DNA of 64,000 bases from JACVRW01 sp963826165 (GTDB taxonomy: Bacteria > Actinomycetota > Thermoleophilia > Solirubrobacterales > Thermoleophilaceae). Numbering within the stretch: the stretch's first letter is position 1; each line of letters begins with the position of its first letter. The notes under the pieces were generated by a model. The model did not search any database. It saw nothing but the letters and a program-made list of their open reading frames with translations, and was not told where the DNA came from. The position numbers were made by a program, and so were the translations under genes. The DNA lies in the NCBI GenBank assembly GCA_963826165.1, contig CAWGWC010000003.1:186001-250000 (forward strand), written 5' to 3'. Below, piece by piece: positions 56,208-64,000 of this stretch.

Positions 56208-57530
56208 ATGCCCCGCGGCCTACCGCCCGGTCCCCGCATGCCGAAGACGCTCCAGACCCTCGGCTGGTGGACGAGGACGGCACCCTTCTTCGAGCGCTGC
56301 CGCGCGCGCTACGGCAACCGCTTCACGATGCTGTTCCTCCAGACGCCGCCGTTCGTCCACCTCGCCGACCCCGAGGTGGTCAAGGAGGTCTTCACCGCGT
56401 CGCCCGAGGTGCTCCACCCCGGCGAGGGCGCCCGCATCCTCGAACCGATCGTGGGGCGCAATTCGCTGATCCTCCTCGACGAGGGGGCGCACATGAGCCA
56501 GCGCAAGCTCATGCTGCCCGCCTTCCACGGCGAGCGAATGGATCGCCTCTCTGGCCTGGTGGCCGAGGTGGCCGAGCGCGAAGTGGCCCGCTGGCCGCGG
56601 GGAGAGGCGTTCGAGCTGCACGCCCGGCTGCAGGCCCTGACGCTCGAGATCATCATGCGGGCCGTGTTCGGCGTCGACCCGGGTGGGCGCTACGAGCGCC
56701 TGCGCGAGAAGCTGAACACCATCCTCGAGGTCACCACCTCGCCGACCTCCATGCTCCCCGCGTTCCAGCGCGGCGCGCGCTGGCGGAGCTTCGTGCGCGA
56801 CCGGGAGGAGGCCGACTCGCTCATGTTCGAGCTGATCGACGAGCGCCGGCGGGACCCGGGCGACGGCGACGACGTGCTCACAATGCTGCTCGAGGCTCGT
56901 CACGAGGACGGCTCGCCGATGTCGGCGCAGGAGCTGCGCGACGAGCTCATGACCCTGCTCGTCGCCGGCCACGAGACCACGGCCTCCGAGCTGGCCTGGG
57001 CCTTCGAGCGCTTGGCGCGAACACCGCGGGTGCTGCGCCGGCTGACCGAGGAGGTCGACCGCGGCGACGACGACGCCTACCTCACGGCCACCGTCCAGGA
57101 GACGCTCCGCCGGCGTCCGGTGCTCCCCAACGCAGCGCCGCGGCTGGTGATGGAGCCGGTGGAGATCGGCGGCTGGACCTATCCGGCGGGCTGCGCGCTC
57201 GCTGCCAACGCGTACCTCATCCATCACGACCCGGCCATCTACCCCGATCCCTACGCGTTCCGGCCGGAGCGATTCCTCGAACAGGCGCCCGGCACCTACA
57301 CCTGGATCCCGTTCGGCGGCGGCCGGCGGCGCTGCATCGGCGCGAGTTTCGCCCAGCTCGAGATGAAGCTCGTGCTGAAGGCCGTGCTCGCCGGCAGCGA
57401 GCTGGCCCTGGCGAGCGACGGCTTCGAGCGGACCCGGCGGCGCAGCATCACCGTCAGCCCGGCCGCGGGCGCCGTGACCGTCCTGCGCGGGCGCGAGCGG
57501 CAGGCCGCGACGGCGGCGGCGGTGGCTTAG
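56208..57530 (+). CDS. Cytochrome P450
   Basis: A 440-residue P450. Characteristic sites: oxygen-binding I-helix LVAGHETTASELAW, the ExxR in TVQETLRRRP, and the haem loop WIPFGGGRRRCIGASFAQLE carrying the thiolate Cys. N-terminus RGLPPGPRMPKTLQTLGWW is the Pro-rich opening common to membrane-free bacterial P450s resembling CYP3/102-type microsomal ones. Oxidises a hydrophobic substrate; redox partners are not adjacent, though a [3Fe-4S] ferredoxin is at 33.3 kb. It ends one base before the convergent VOC gene. Confidence 0.95.
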   Translation: MPRGLPPGPRMPKTLQTLGWWTRTAPFFERCRARYGNRFTMLFLQTPPFVHLADPEVVKEVFTASPEVLHPGEGARILEPIVGRNSLILLDEGAHMSQRKLMLPAFHGERMDRLSGLVAEVAEREVARWPRGEAFELHARLQALTLEIIMRAVFGVDPGGRYERLREKLNTILEVTTSPTSMLPAFQRGARWRSFVRDREEADSLMFELIDERRRDPGDGDDVLTMLLEARHEDGSPMSAQELRDELMTLLVAGHETTASELAWAFERLARTPRVLRRLTEEVDRGDDDAYLTATVQETLRRRPVLPNAAPRLVMEPVEIGGWTYPAGCALAANAYLIHHDPAIYPDPYAFRPERFLEQAPGTYTWIPFGGGRRRCIGASFAQLEMKLVLKAVLAGSELALASDGFERTRRRSITVSPAAGAVTVLRGRERQAATAAAVA

Positions 57531-57929
57531 CTACCCGCCCTCGTTGGACGGCCCGTAGGTCCCGAACGCCCAGAGGTTGCCCTCGGGGTCGCGCACCGCG
57601 AAGTCGCGTGAGCCGTAGTCCTGGTCGGTCGGCTCCATCACGATCTCCGCTCCGGCCGCCTTCGCGCGCTCGAAGCGGGCGTCGGGGTCGTCGATCACCA
57701 GGTACAACGAGGTGCGGCCCGCTCCCTGGTTGAAGCGCTCGTCGCCCTCGCTGGTGGAGCCGAGCATCACGAACTCGTCGCCGAAGCGCAGCTCGGCGTG
57801 CGCCACGCCTCCGTTTGACCCCTCGTGGACCGCGCTTCGCTCGAAGCCGAAGGCCCTCTCGAGGAAATCGATCGCCGCATGGGCGTCTTCGTATTTGAGA
57901 ACCGGATAGAAGGTCTGCATGGGCGCCAC
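57531..57929 (-). CDS. VOC-family (PhnB-like) protein
   Basis: A 132-residue vicinal-oxygen-chelate protein with PVLKYEDAHAAIDFLERAFGFERSA, AELRFGDEFVMLGS, LYLVIDDPDARFERAKAAGAEIVMEPTDQDYGSRDFAVRDPEGNLWAFGTY, the glyoxalase/PhnB layout. No strict set of metal ligands, so its activity is not certain. ATG 57929 or 57920. Downstream of the AraC regulator on the same strand with a 42-base gap, so possibly its target. Confidence 0.9.
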   Translation of the reverse strand: MAPMQTFYPVLKYEDAHAAIDFLERAFGFERSAVHEGSNGGVAHAELRFGDEFVMLGSTSEGDERFNQGAGRTSLYLVIDDPDARFERAKAAGAEIVMEPTDQDYGSRDFAVRDPEGNLWAFGTYGPSNEGG

Positions 57930-57971
57930 CCTACGTCCGGGCCCGCGCTCGGTCTTGGACGGAATTGACGC

Positions 57972-58838
57972 TCATCCGTGAACGCCGCCGCCCTCAGGCA
58001 GGCGGGCCGCGAGATAGGCGCCTGGGGTGGTGCCGGCGAAGTCACGGAAGTCGCGGTTGAGGTGGGCCTGGTCGTAGTAACCACAGTCGAACGCCACCTC
58101 GGCGAGGCTCGGCGCCTGACTCGCCCGGAGCAGATGGGACACGCGGTCGAAGCGCAGCACCCGGGCCACCGCCTTCGGCGGCATCCCGATCTGCTCGCGA
58201 AACCGGGCTATGAGGCGGCGGTGGCTCCACCCGAGCTCGCGGGCCAGGCCGCCCACGCTCGTCTTGCCGCTGCTGGACCGCAGCCGGCGCCACGCCCAGA
58301 ACAGCTCGTGGGTGGCCGGCCGCTGGGCCTCCTCCACACGACGGCCTATGAGCTGGTCAAGCAGCGCGAAGCGCCCCTCCCAGCCGGGCCGGTCCCACAG
58401 TCGGCCCACCAGCTCGTTCGAGCCGCGCCCCAGCAGATCGTCGAGGCCCACCACGCGGTTGGTCAGCTCGTGCATGGGCAGGCCGAACAGAGCGTGGGCC
58501 CCCAGCGGCGTGAGCCGCACCTCGACGCCGTGCTGGAAGCCGCCGTGGTCGACGAGGGCGTACGTGTCGTGCAGTGCGGCCACGAACGAGCTAAGCCGCA
58601 GAGCCGGGCGGGCGGGGTCGCGGACGTCCGGCATCGCCAGCGTCGTGTCGGGGCTGATGATGAGCGTCACGTCGCCGCTCGGCACCTCGAGGCGGCGCAG
58701 GGGCTGTGCCGTTCGCTCGGTATAGCCGGTGTAGTTGCGCACGTGGCCGCGGAGACGCGGATGGGCGGCGCGGGTGACCATCTCCCAGCTGAGCTCGGGC
58801 GATTCATGGCGGGCAACGACGGTCATCCGGGCATCCAC
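57972..58838 (-). CDS. AraC-family transcriptional regulator
   Basis: A 288-residue regulator. The C-terminal 100 residues contain two HTHs (VGGLARELGWSHRRLIARFREQIGMPPKAVARVLRFDRV, SLAEVAFDCGYYDQAHLNRDFRDFAGTTPGAY), and the N-terminal 150 residues are a domain of the kind found in bacterial regulators of similar layout (YTERTAQPLRRLEVPSGDVTLIIS, HGVEVRLTPLGAHALFGLPMHEL). The sensed signal is unknown. Divergent from the cyclopropane synthase gene with only 38 bases between, and same direction as the VOC gene behind it. Confidence 0.92.
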   Translation of the reverse strand: MDARMTVVARHESPELSWEMVTRAAHPRLRGHVRNYTGYTERTAQPLRRLEVPSGDVTLIISPDTTLAMPDVRDPARPALRLSSFVAALHDTYALVDHGGFQHGVEVRLTPLGAHALFGLPMHELTNRVVGLDDLLGRGSNELVGRLWDRPGWEGRFALLDQLIGRRVEEAQRPATHELFWAWRRLRSSSGKTSVGGLARELGWSHRRLIARFREQIGMPPKAVARVLRFDRVSHLLRASQAPSLAEVAFDCGYYDQAHLNRDFRDFAGTTPGAYLAARLPEGGGVHG

Positions 58839-58876
58839 ACTACCCCCGCGGCGGCGCCGGGCTAGGGTCTCGGGCG

Positions 58877-60088
58877 ATGACGCCGAGAACCGAACCTTTC
58901 ATCGAGGAAGTGGAGCGGGCGCTGCCGGAGCGTCCCTTCTCCGTAGAGCTGTGGGACGGCAGCCGGCTGGCCTCGACCAATGGCGGCGGCGGGCCCACGT
59001 TCACCGTGCGCTCTCCGGCGGCGCTCGCCCATGTGCTGCGCGCCCCCGGACAACTGGGCCTGGGCCGCGCCTACGTCTCGGGCGCGCTCGACGTGGACGA
59101 CATCGACGGGCTGCTCGACGTTCTGGGCAGCTGGCAGCCGCCGCCGATCGACCGCGCCACCAAGGCACGGCTGGCGCTGGCGGCCGCCCGCGCGGTGGGC
59201 GTGGTCCGGCCGCCCAGCGTCCCGGCGGCCGAGCTCAAGCCGAAGGGGCGGCGCCACAGCCTGCTGCGCGACGCCCGCGCGGTGCGACACCACTACAACC
59301 TGTCGAACGACTACTTCGCGCTGTTCCTCGACGACTCGATGACCTACAGCTGTGCACTGTTCTCCCGCGGGGCGACCACGCTCGAGGAGGCTCAGCAGGC
59401 CAAGCTCGCCCTGGTGTGCGACAAGCTCGCACTCGAGCCCGGGCAGCGGGTGCTCGACATCGGCTGCGGCTGGGGCAGCTTCGCCATTCACGCTGCGCGC
59501 GAGCGCGGCGTGCACGTGACCGGCATAACCCTGTCCGAGCCGCAGGCCGAGCTCGGCCGCCGGCGCGCCGCCGAGGCCGGGCTCGCCGACCGCGTGGACA
59601 TTCGGGTCGAGGACTATCGCGAGCTGTCAGGAGAGCCGTTCGACGCCGTGGCCAGCATCGGGATGGTCGAGCACGTCGGCAACGTACAGATCGACAACTA
59701 CGCCCGGCAGCTGGCGCGGCTGGTGAAGCCGGGCGGGCGCGTGCTCAACCACGGCATCGCCCGTCTCCGTCACGGCGAGCCCGAGGCCGGCGCCTTCTCA
59801 GAGCGCTACGTGTTCCCCGACGCCGCGCCGCTTCACCTTTCCCGCATCGTGCTCTCGCTCGAGCGGGCCGGGCTGCCGGTGGAGCACGTGGAGGGGCTGG
59901 CCGCCGACTACGCCGAGACCCTGCGCCACTGGGCGATGCGCTTCGACCAGCGCCTGGATGACGCGGTCCGGATCGGCGGCGCCGAGCGGGTGCGCGTCTG
60001 GCGCGTCTATCTGCGGGCCGCGCGGCGCGGATTCGAGAGCGGCTTCACCTCCGTCTACCAGGTGCGCTGCACGCGGCCGGCGGACTAG
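58877..60088 (+). CDS. cfa: Cyclopropane-fatty-acyl-phospholipid synthase
   Basis: A 403-residue SAM-dependent enzyme that adds a methylene bridge or methyl group to unsaturated acyl chains in membrane lipids. SAM site VLDIGCGWGSFAIHAARERGVHVTGITLS; YNLSNDYFALFLDDSMTYSCALFS at about 140-162 is the acyl/SAM active-site signature; SIGMVEHVGNVQIDNYARQL and SERYVFPDAAPLHLSRI follow. Protects or stiffens membranes under stress. The 3' end overlaps a convergent hydrolase gene by four bases. Confidence 0.94.
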   Translation: MTPRTEPFIEEVERALPERPFSVELWDGSRLASTNGGGGPTFTVRSPAALAHVLRAPGQLGLGRAYVSGALDVDDIDGLLDVLGSWQPPPIDRATKARLALAAARAVGVVRPPSVPAAELKPKGRRHSLLRDARAVRHHYNLSNDYFALFLDDSMTYSCALFSRGATTLEEAQQAKLALVCDKLALEPGQRVLDIGCGWGSFAIHAARERGVHVTGITLSEPQAELGRRRAAEAGLADRVDIRVEDYRELSGEPFDAVASIGMVEHVGNVQIDNYARQLARLVKPGGRVLNHGIARLRHGEPEAGAFSERYVFPDAAPLHLSRIVLSLERAGLPVEHVEGLAADYAETLRHWAMRFDQRLDDAVRIGGAERVRVWRVYLRAARRGFESGFTSVYQVRCTRPAD

Positions 60089-60945
60089 GCGGGGCCGAGG
60101 AGAAAGCCGAGCGCCCGCTCGGCCACCAGCTCCGGTCGCTCGTCCACCAGGAAGTGGCCGGCGCCCGGCACCACCTCCACCTCGACGGACGGCGACTCGG
60201 CCGCCACCCGCTCCACCTGGGCGGCGGGGATCGCGAGATCCTTGTCGCCGGCCAGCAGGAGCGTGGGCACACTCAGGTCAGCAGCGGCGTAGCGCCCCGC
60301 GGCCACCGGGCCGAGCTCGCGTAGGACGAAGGTCCGGTAGAGGAGCTCGCCGGCCCGGCCGCGCTCACCCTCCAGCCGGTCGAGGAACCAGGCCTTGGTG
60401 GCCTCGCCGATCGGCGGGTCGGCACTGTCGAGGGCCAACCGGGCGATGCGGCGACCCGCCGCGCGGCCGATCCCGGGCGCGGCCAGCGGGATCTGGTAGG
60501 CCAGGCGCCAGATGCCGAGCAGGGCGCGCGCGTCGCGCTGCGGCCAGGGCGGCACGATGCTGCAGGCCAGCAGGCGCTCGATGCGCTCCGGGTGGCCGAG
60601 CGCCAGCAGGAAGGCGATCCACGCGCCCCAGTCGTGGCCGGCCAGGCGCACCCGCTCCAGGCCGAGCGAGTCCATCAGCGCCAGCACGTCCGCGGCCATG
60701 GTCTCCCGGTCGTAGCCGCCGCGCGGCACGTCCGTCCAGCCGAAGCCGCGCAGGTCGGGACAGATGATCCGGGCGTGGGGAGCCAGGCGGGGGATGACCT
60801 CGCGCCACAGGTACCAGTGCTGGGGCCAGCCGTGGAGGAGCAGGACGGGATCGCCTTCGCCCGCCTCGGCCACGTGCATGCGCAGCCGTCCGGCGTCTAC
60901 GAAGCGGTGCTCGACGCCGGGGACTTCGGGGAACTCGACGGACAT
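60085..60945 (-). CDS. Alpha/beta hydrolase (epoxide hydrolase-like)
   Basis: A 286-residue hydrolase. Oxyanion region VLLLHGWPQHWYLW; the nucleophile is Asp in RLAGHDWGAWIAFLLAL (HDWG), the form of epoxide hydrolases and haloalkane dehalogenases rather than Ser esterases; cap residues include WFLDRLEGE; acid Asp in LLAGDKDLAIP; and His in VPGAGHFLVDERP. Either epoxides or haloalkanes could be the substrate. Overlaps the cyclopropane synthase gene tail to tail. Confidence 0.9.
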   Translation of the reverse strand: MSVEFPEVPGVEHRFVDAGRLRMHVAEAGEGDPVLLLHGWPQHWYLWREVIPRLAPHARIICPDLRGFGWTDVPRGGYDRETMAADVLALMDSLGLERVRLAGHDWGAWIAFLLALGHPERIERLLACSIVPPWPQRDARALLGIWRLAYQIPLAAPGIGRAAGRRIARLALDSADPPIGEATKAWFLDRLEGERGRAGELLYRTFVLRELGPVAAGRYAAADLSVPTLLLAGDKDLAIPAAQVERVAAESPSVEVEVVPGAGHFLVDERPELVAERALGFLLGPA

Positions 60946-60987
60946 GCCGCCCAGTATCCCCGGCCCCGGCGTCGAGCGACCGGCCGG

Positions 60988-62202
60988 CTAGCGGCGGCTG
61001 CTGCGCCGCCGCCCGCCGCGCGGGTGCTGGGCCCGGCGCGGGGCGCGCGTGGGCCGCTGACCTCCGTGCCCGCGGCCGCCCGCGGCGCTCAGCCCGCTCT
61101 CGGCGAACTGCGCGTGCAGCCGCAGGTCGGCGGCGATGCGGCTTACGTCGTGGGCCTGATCGCCCATTACGAAGGTGATGCCGATGCCGGTTCGCCCGGC
61201 GCGGCCGGTCCGGCCCACGCGGTGCACGTAGGTGTCGCGGTCCTCGGGGGCGTCGAAGTTGATCACGTGCGTGATGCCGTCCACATGGATGCCGCGCGCC
61301 GCGACGTCGGTGGCCACCAGCGCGGCGACGTCGCCCGAGTTGAACCGGCGCAGCGCCTTCTCGCGCTGCGACTGGGACTTGTCGCCGTGCATCGCCGCGG
61401 TCTCCACACCGCGGTTGCGCAACCGCTTGACCAGCCGGTCCGCGCCGCGCTTGGTGCGTACGAACACGAGCGTGCGCGAGTCGCGCTCCTCGGTCAGAGC
61501 GTCGACCAGGGAGTCGAGCTTGCCCTCGTGGGCGACGGCCACGAAGCGGTGCTCCACGGCGATGTCTTCCTTCTCCGCCGGCGCCTGCTCGTGTCGCCGG
61601 GCGTCGCGTGTGTACTTGGCCGCGAGCCCGCCGGTCTCGCCGTCGAGCGTGGCCGACAGGAACAGCGTCTGGCGGTCGGCCGGCGTCTGGCGGACGATCC
61701 GCTCGACCGCGGGGCGGAAGCCCATGTCGAGCATGCGATCGGCCTCGTCGAGCACCAGCACGCGCACCCGGTCGAGGCGAACGGCGCCGCGTGCCATCAG
61801 GTCCTCGAGGCGGCCCGGAGTGGCCACGACAATGTGCGCGCGACGGGCCAGCTTGGCCTGGCGCTCCAGGCCCACTCCGCCGTAGACGGGGGCCACCGAG
61901 AGCGCGCGAGCACCCGCGATGTCTCGCAGGGCCTCCACGATCTGCGTGGCCAGCTCGCGTGTGGGCACGAGCACGAGGGCCGCGCAGCGGGGATCCTCCG
62001 CCTCGATGATGTCCACCAGCGGCAGGCCGAAGGCGAGCGTCTTGCCGGAGCCCGTGGGTGAGCGCACCAGCACGTCTCGCCCCTCGAGGACGTCGGGGAT
62101 CACCGCCTCCTGGACGGGGAAGGGATTTTCGATCCCGCTGCGCTCCAAGGCGCGCGCGACCGTTTTCGATACGCCGAGATCGGCGAAGGACTGCTTGGAC
62201 AT
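60988..62202 (-). CDS. DEAD-box RNA helicase
   Basis: A 404-residue ATP-dependent RNA helicase. Motifs in order: Q motif SGIENPFPVQEAVIP, I SPTGSGKTLAF, Ia PTRELATQI, II VLDEADRMLDMGF, III LSATLDG, IV VFVRTKRGADRL, V DVAARGIHVDGI, VI HRVGRTGRAG. The C-terminal 50 residues are very rich in Arg, Gly, Pro, typical of RNA-contacting tails. ATG 62202 follows AGGAG five bases ahead. Probably a cold-shock or ribosome-assembly helicase; divergent from the desaturase gene. Confidence 0.94.
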   Translation of the reverse strand: MSKQSFADLGVSKTVARALERSGIENPFPVQEAVIPDVLEGRDVLVRSPTGSGKTLAFGLPLVDIIEAEDPRCAALVLVPTRELATQIVEALRDIAGARALSVAPVYGGVGLERQAKLARRAHIVVATPGRLEDLMARGAVRLDRVRVLVLDEADRMLDMGFRPAVERIVRQTPADRQTLFLSATLDGETGGLAAKYTRDARRHEQAPAEKEDIAVEHRFVAVAHEGKLDSLVDALTEERDSRTLVFVRTKRGADRLVKRLRNRGVETAAMHGDKSQSQREKALRRFNSGDVAALVATDVAARGIHVDGITHVINFDAPEDRDTYVHRVGRTGRAGRTGIGITFVMGDQAHDVSRIAADLRLHAQFAESGLSAAGGRGHGGQRPTRAPRRAQHPRGGRRRSSRR

Positions 62203-62242
62203 TCGTACTCCTGACACCGCGCGCCGGTAACCGGCCGCGAAA

Positions 62243-62270
62243 GATCTGGGAGATTCAGCTGACCCAGATC
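62243..62270. promoter_or_regulatory. Inverted repeat in the helicase/desaturase intergenic region
   Basis: In the 203-base gap (62203-62405), arms GATCTGGG and CCCAGATC are perfect over eight bases around a 12-base spacer. It is about 40 bases from the helicase start and may be an operator or a leader hairpin. The rest of the gap holds CACCT repeats flanking GGGTAGGGT (62357-62375) and nothing else I recognise. Confidence 0.4.
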
Positions 62271-62405
62271 GCAACGGCGTTCGGAGACGAGAACCTCGCG
62301 AGCGACGGCGCCGCTCGCAGCATTGAAGCTAGCAGCCGCGTACCAAAATCGCCTCACCTGGGTAGGGTCACCTAACACCCGAGGGAAGAACGCAGGAGGC
62401 GCAGC

Positions 62406-63362
62406 TTGACCACAACGTCGGTGACGGACCCAGCCCTGCCCACGGCAGAAGACGTCGAACCGGTCGCCCACGAGACCGCCGACCGGATCGCCACCGGCAC
62501 GATCACCGCTCTCCCATTCATCGCTCTGGGGATCGTCTGCTGGCAGCTCTGGAACGACCTGCTGCACTGGCACGACGTCTTCGTCTTCCTGATCATGTAC
62601 CTGCTCACCGGGCTCGGCGTGACCGTCGGCTTCCACCGCCATCTGACCCACCGCAGCTTCAAGACCAGCCGTCCGGTGCGGGGGACGCTGGCCATCCTCG
62701 GGTCGGTGGCCATCGAGGGCCCGGTCATCTCCTGGGTGGCGGACCACCGCAAGCATCACGCCTTCTCCGACAAGGAGGGCGACCCGCACAGCCCGCACGT
62801 CGGGCATGAGGGTGGCTGGCGCGGGGCCCTGAAGGGCCTCATGCACGCCCATCTCGGCTGGCTGTTCATCCACACCCAGCGCGGCAACCGGCGCCGCTAC
62901 GCCCCGGATCTCGTCAAGGACCCGGTCGTCAGCTTCGTGGACCGGACCTTCCTGGTCTGGGCGCTGGGTGGCCTGTTGCTCGCCTTCGCTCTCGGCTACG
63001 CCATCGGCGGGACGTGGACGGCGGCGCTAACCGGCCTGCTCTGGGGGGGCGGGGTGCGCATGCTCGTGGTGCACCACGTGACCTACAGCATCAACTCGCT
63101 GTGCCACTTCTTCGGCCGGCGCCGCTTCGACACCGGCGACGAGTCGCGCAACCTGCTCTGGCTCGCGCCGTTCACCCTCGGCGAGTCGTGGCACAACAAC
63201 CACCACGCCTTCCCCACCTCGGCCTCGCACGGCATGAGCCGCTGGCCGGTGGACCCGTCCTGGATGGTCATCCGGGGCATGGAGGCCGTGGGGCTCGTGT
63301 GGGACGTCGTTCGCGTCGATCCGGAGAAGATGGCCCGCAAGGCGATGCCGGACGCGTCCTAG
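62406..63362 (+). CDS. Fatty acid (acyl-CoA) desaturase
   Basis: A 318-residue integral membrane di-iron desaturase. The three His boxes are HRHLTH (about 78-83), HRKHH (about 114-118) and HNNHH (about 260-264), in the spacing of stearoyl-CoA/delta-9 desaturases, with two pairs of transmembrane helices between. Puts a double bond into a fatty acid, keeping the membrane fluid in cold. TTG 62406 is preceded by AGGAGG six bases away. Divergent from the DEAD-box helicase gene, another cold-adaptation type protein. Confidence 0.94.
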   Translation: MTTTSVTDPALPTAEDVEPVAHETADRIATGTITALPFIALGIVCWQLWNDLLHWHDVFVFLIMYLLTGLGVTVGFHRHLTHRSFKTSRPVRGTLAILGSVAIEGPVISWVADHRKHHAFSDKEGDPHSPHVGHEGGWRGALKGLMHAHLGWLFIHTQRGNRRRYAPDLVKDPVVSFVDRTFLVWALGGLLLAFALGYAIGGTWTAALTGLLWGGGVRMLVVHHVTYSINSLCHFFGRRRFDTGDESRNLLWLAPFTLGESWHNNHHAFPTSASHGMSRWPVDPSWMVIRGMEAVGLVWDVVRVDPEKMARKAMPDAS

Positions 63363-63387
63363 CGGAGGTAAGAACGGCCGGGCACGG

Positions 63388-63417
63388 GTCGCAAACCGGG
63401 CATTTAGCCTCTGCGAC
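63388..63417. promoter_or_regulatory. Inverted repeat before the sigma-factor gene
   Basis: GTCGCA and TGCGAC (6/6) with an 18-base spacer lie in the 59-base gap before the sigma-factor start, which also contains CATTTAG as a possible -10 element. Role unproven. Confidence 0.3.
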
Positions 63418-63421
63418 AAGC

Positions 63422-64000
63422 ATGCGCTCGCGCCCGCCAGAGGCCGACTCACGCGCGTGGCTGGACGCGTTGCGAGCATCCGGGACAGAGCGTGATCAGG
63501 CGATTGCACGGCTATACGAGCTGCTGCTTCGCGCCGCGCATTTCGAGGTCTCGCGACGCCGTGCGGCGCTCGCGCACGTCCGCGGCGACGAGCTCGACGA
63601 CATCGCGACGCAGGCTGCCGACGATGCCCTCGTCGCCGTGCTCGCCAAGCTGGACGCCTACCGTGGCGCTAGTCGCTTCACCACCTGGGCCTACAAGTTC
63701 GCCCTGCTCGAGGCCGGCGTGCGCCTGCGCCGGCGCGCGTGGCAGGAACGCGAGGTCGTGCTGGAGCCGGAGGCCTGGCCGCTGATGGCGGATGCCGGCA
63801 AATCCCCTGACAGCCAAGCCGAGACCGGCGAGCTGATGCAGGCACTCAAACACTCGATCGACGAGTGCCTCACCCACCACCAGCGTGAGGTGCTGGTGGC
63901 GCTCACCCTGAACGCGGTGCCGCTCGACGTGTTGGCCGAAAGGCTCGACACCACCCGCGGCGCGCTCTACAAGACGCTGCACGACGCCCGGCGCAAGCTG
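63422..64000 (+). CDS. ECF-type RNA polymerase sigma factor, 5' part
   Basis: The frame from ATG 63422 stays open for 193 codons to the window end, so the C-terminus is missing. Region 2 is RGASRFTTWAYKFALLEAGVRLRRRAW, the -10 recognition helix with aromatic residues; region 4 begins ALKHSIDECLTHHQREVLVALTLNAVPLDVLAERLDTTRGALYKTLHDARRKL, the DNA-binding helix-turn-helix. This is the two-domain layout of ECF sigma factors, for transcription of a stress- or envelope-related regulon. No anti-sigma factor gene is visible before the edge. Confidence 0.88.
   Translation, partial: MRSRPPEADSRAWLDALRASGTERDQAIARLYELLLRAAHFEVSRRRAALAHVRGDELDDIATQAADDALVAVLAKLDAYRGASRFTTWAYKFALLEAGVRLRRRAWQEREVVLEPEAWPLMADAGKSPDSQAETGELMQALKHSIDECLTHHQREVLVALTLNAVPLDVLAERLDTTRGALYKTLHDARRKL

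Noticed and set aside
1..64000. tRNA, rRNA, riboswitch, prophage, insertion sequence or integron
   Set aside because: No cloverleaf-like acceptor/TPsiC pattern, no rRNA segments, no transposase, integrase or phage structural gene, and no terminal inverted repeats were found by eye; a covariance-model search could still find small RNAs.

Overview
The window is about 64 kb of very GC-rich, tightly packed chromosomal DNA with many ATGA, GTGA and TGATG start/stop overlaps and frequent GTG and TTG starts. It looks like a free-living aerobic actinobacterium, most likely of class Thermoleophilia (Solirubrobacterales-like). The best taxonomic hint is the secreted protein at 43775-44290, whose N-terminus (short export segment, then an IRNNTITYKDVKSDKLGGKS-type polar stretch) resembles proteins I associate with that class. 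Supporting content is WYL, HxlR, LuxR and TetR regulators, a [3Fe-4S] ferredoxin, DUF1707 and a type II NADH dehydrogenase. I see no rRNA, tRNA, CRISPR array, integrase, insertion sequence or phage gene; this reads as ordinary chromosome.

Layout. 1-12.5 kb: end of a luciferase-domain gene, a drug-type ABC exporter divergent from a WYL regulator, an acetyltransferase-methyltransferase fusion, a TetR regulator divergent from a membrane SRPBCC protein, a 2OG-Fe(II) oxygenase, DUF427, an M20 deacylase overlapping a PLP ammonia-lyase, NDH-2 and a Na+/H+ antiporter. 12.5-26 kb: secreted beta-helix protein, YczE membrane protein, an aldehyde dehydrogenase divergent from its probable AcoR-like regulator, a histidine kinase/LuxR pair followed by an ABC exporter and a LiaF-like protein, a secreted CocE/X-Pro peptidase, an orphan MreB and an SDR. 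26.6-34 kb: rhodanese, PfkB kinase, ArfB, HxlR regulator, two HtrA-like genes (one with a broken triad) joined to a truncated haemoglobin, an NlpC/P60 lipoprotein, DUF1244, a repeat-bearing tail-anchored small protein, ferredoxin and a VOC protein.

34-38.5 kb: a catabolic set of flavin monooxygenase, SDR and aldehyde dehydrogenase, divergent from an alpha/beta hydrolase across a shared inverted repeat. 38.5-42 kb: a decayed tyrosine phosphatase behind a STAS antagonist and an 855-residue SpoIIE phosphatase with PAS, GAF and a fused anti-sigma kinase domain. 42-50 kb: M23 peptidase, bPH2 protein, PhzF, PAS plus metallo-beta-lactamase pair, LDH-like enzyme, DmpA-type P1 peptidase and a 14-TM MFS exporter. 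50-64 kb: aldo/keto reductase, secreted GH1, SABATH-like methyltransferase, RibD-type reductase, zinc metallopeptidase, a 21-residue membrane peptide, P450, VOC, AraC regulator, cyclopropane synthase, epoxide-hydrolase-like enzyme, a DEAD-box helicase divergent from a fatty-acid desaturase, and a sigma factor cut by the window edge.

Several genes fit common themes: envelope maintenance (two-component/ABC/LiaF-like set, M23, NlpC, MreB), membrane lipid adaptation (desaturase, cyclopropane synthase, cold-type helicase), and oxidation of ketones, aldehydes or hydrophobic substrates (FMO, P450, ferredoxin, ALDHs, hydrolases). Four divergent gene pairs carry clear palindromes that look like operators. 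The least ordinary items are the inactive/active HtrA pair, the PHDILAAEEF-repeat protein and the DUF1244 gene beside it. Functions are inferred from sequence motifs recognised by eye; no database search was possible.
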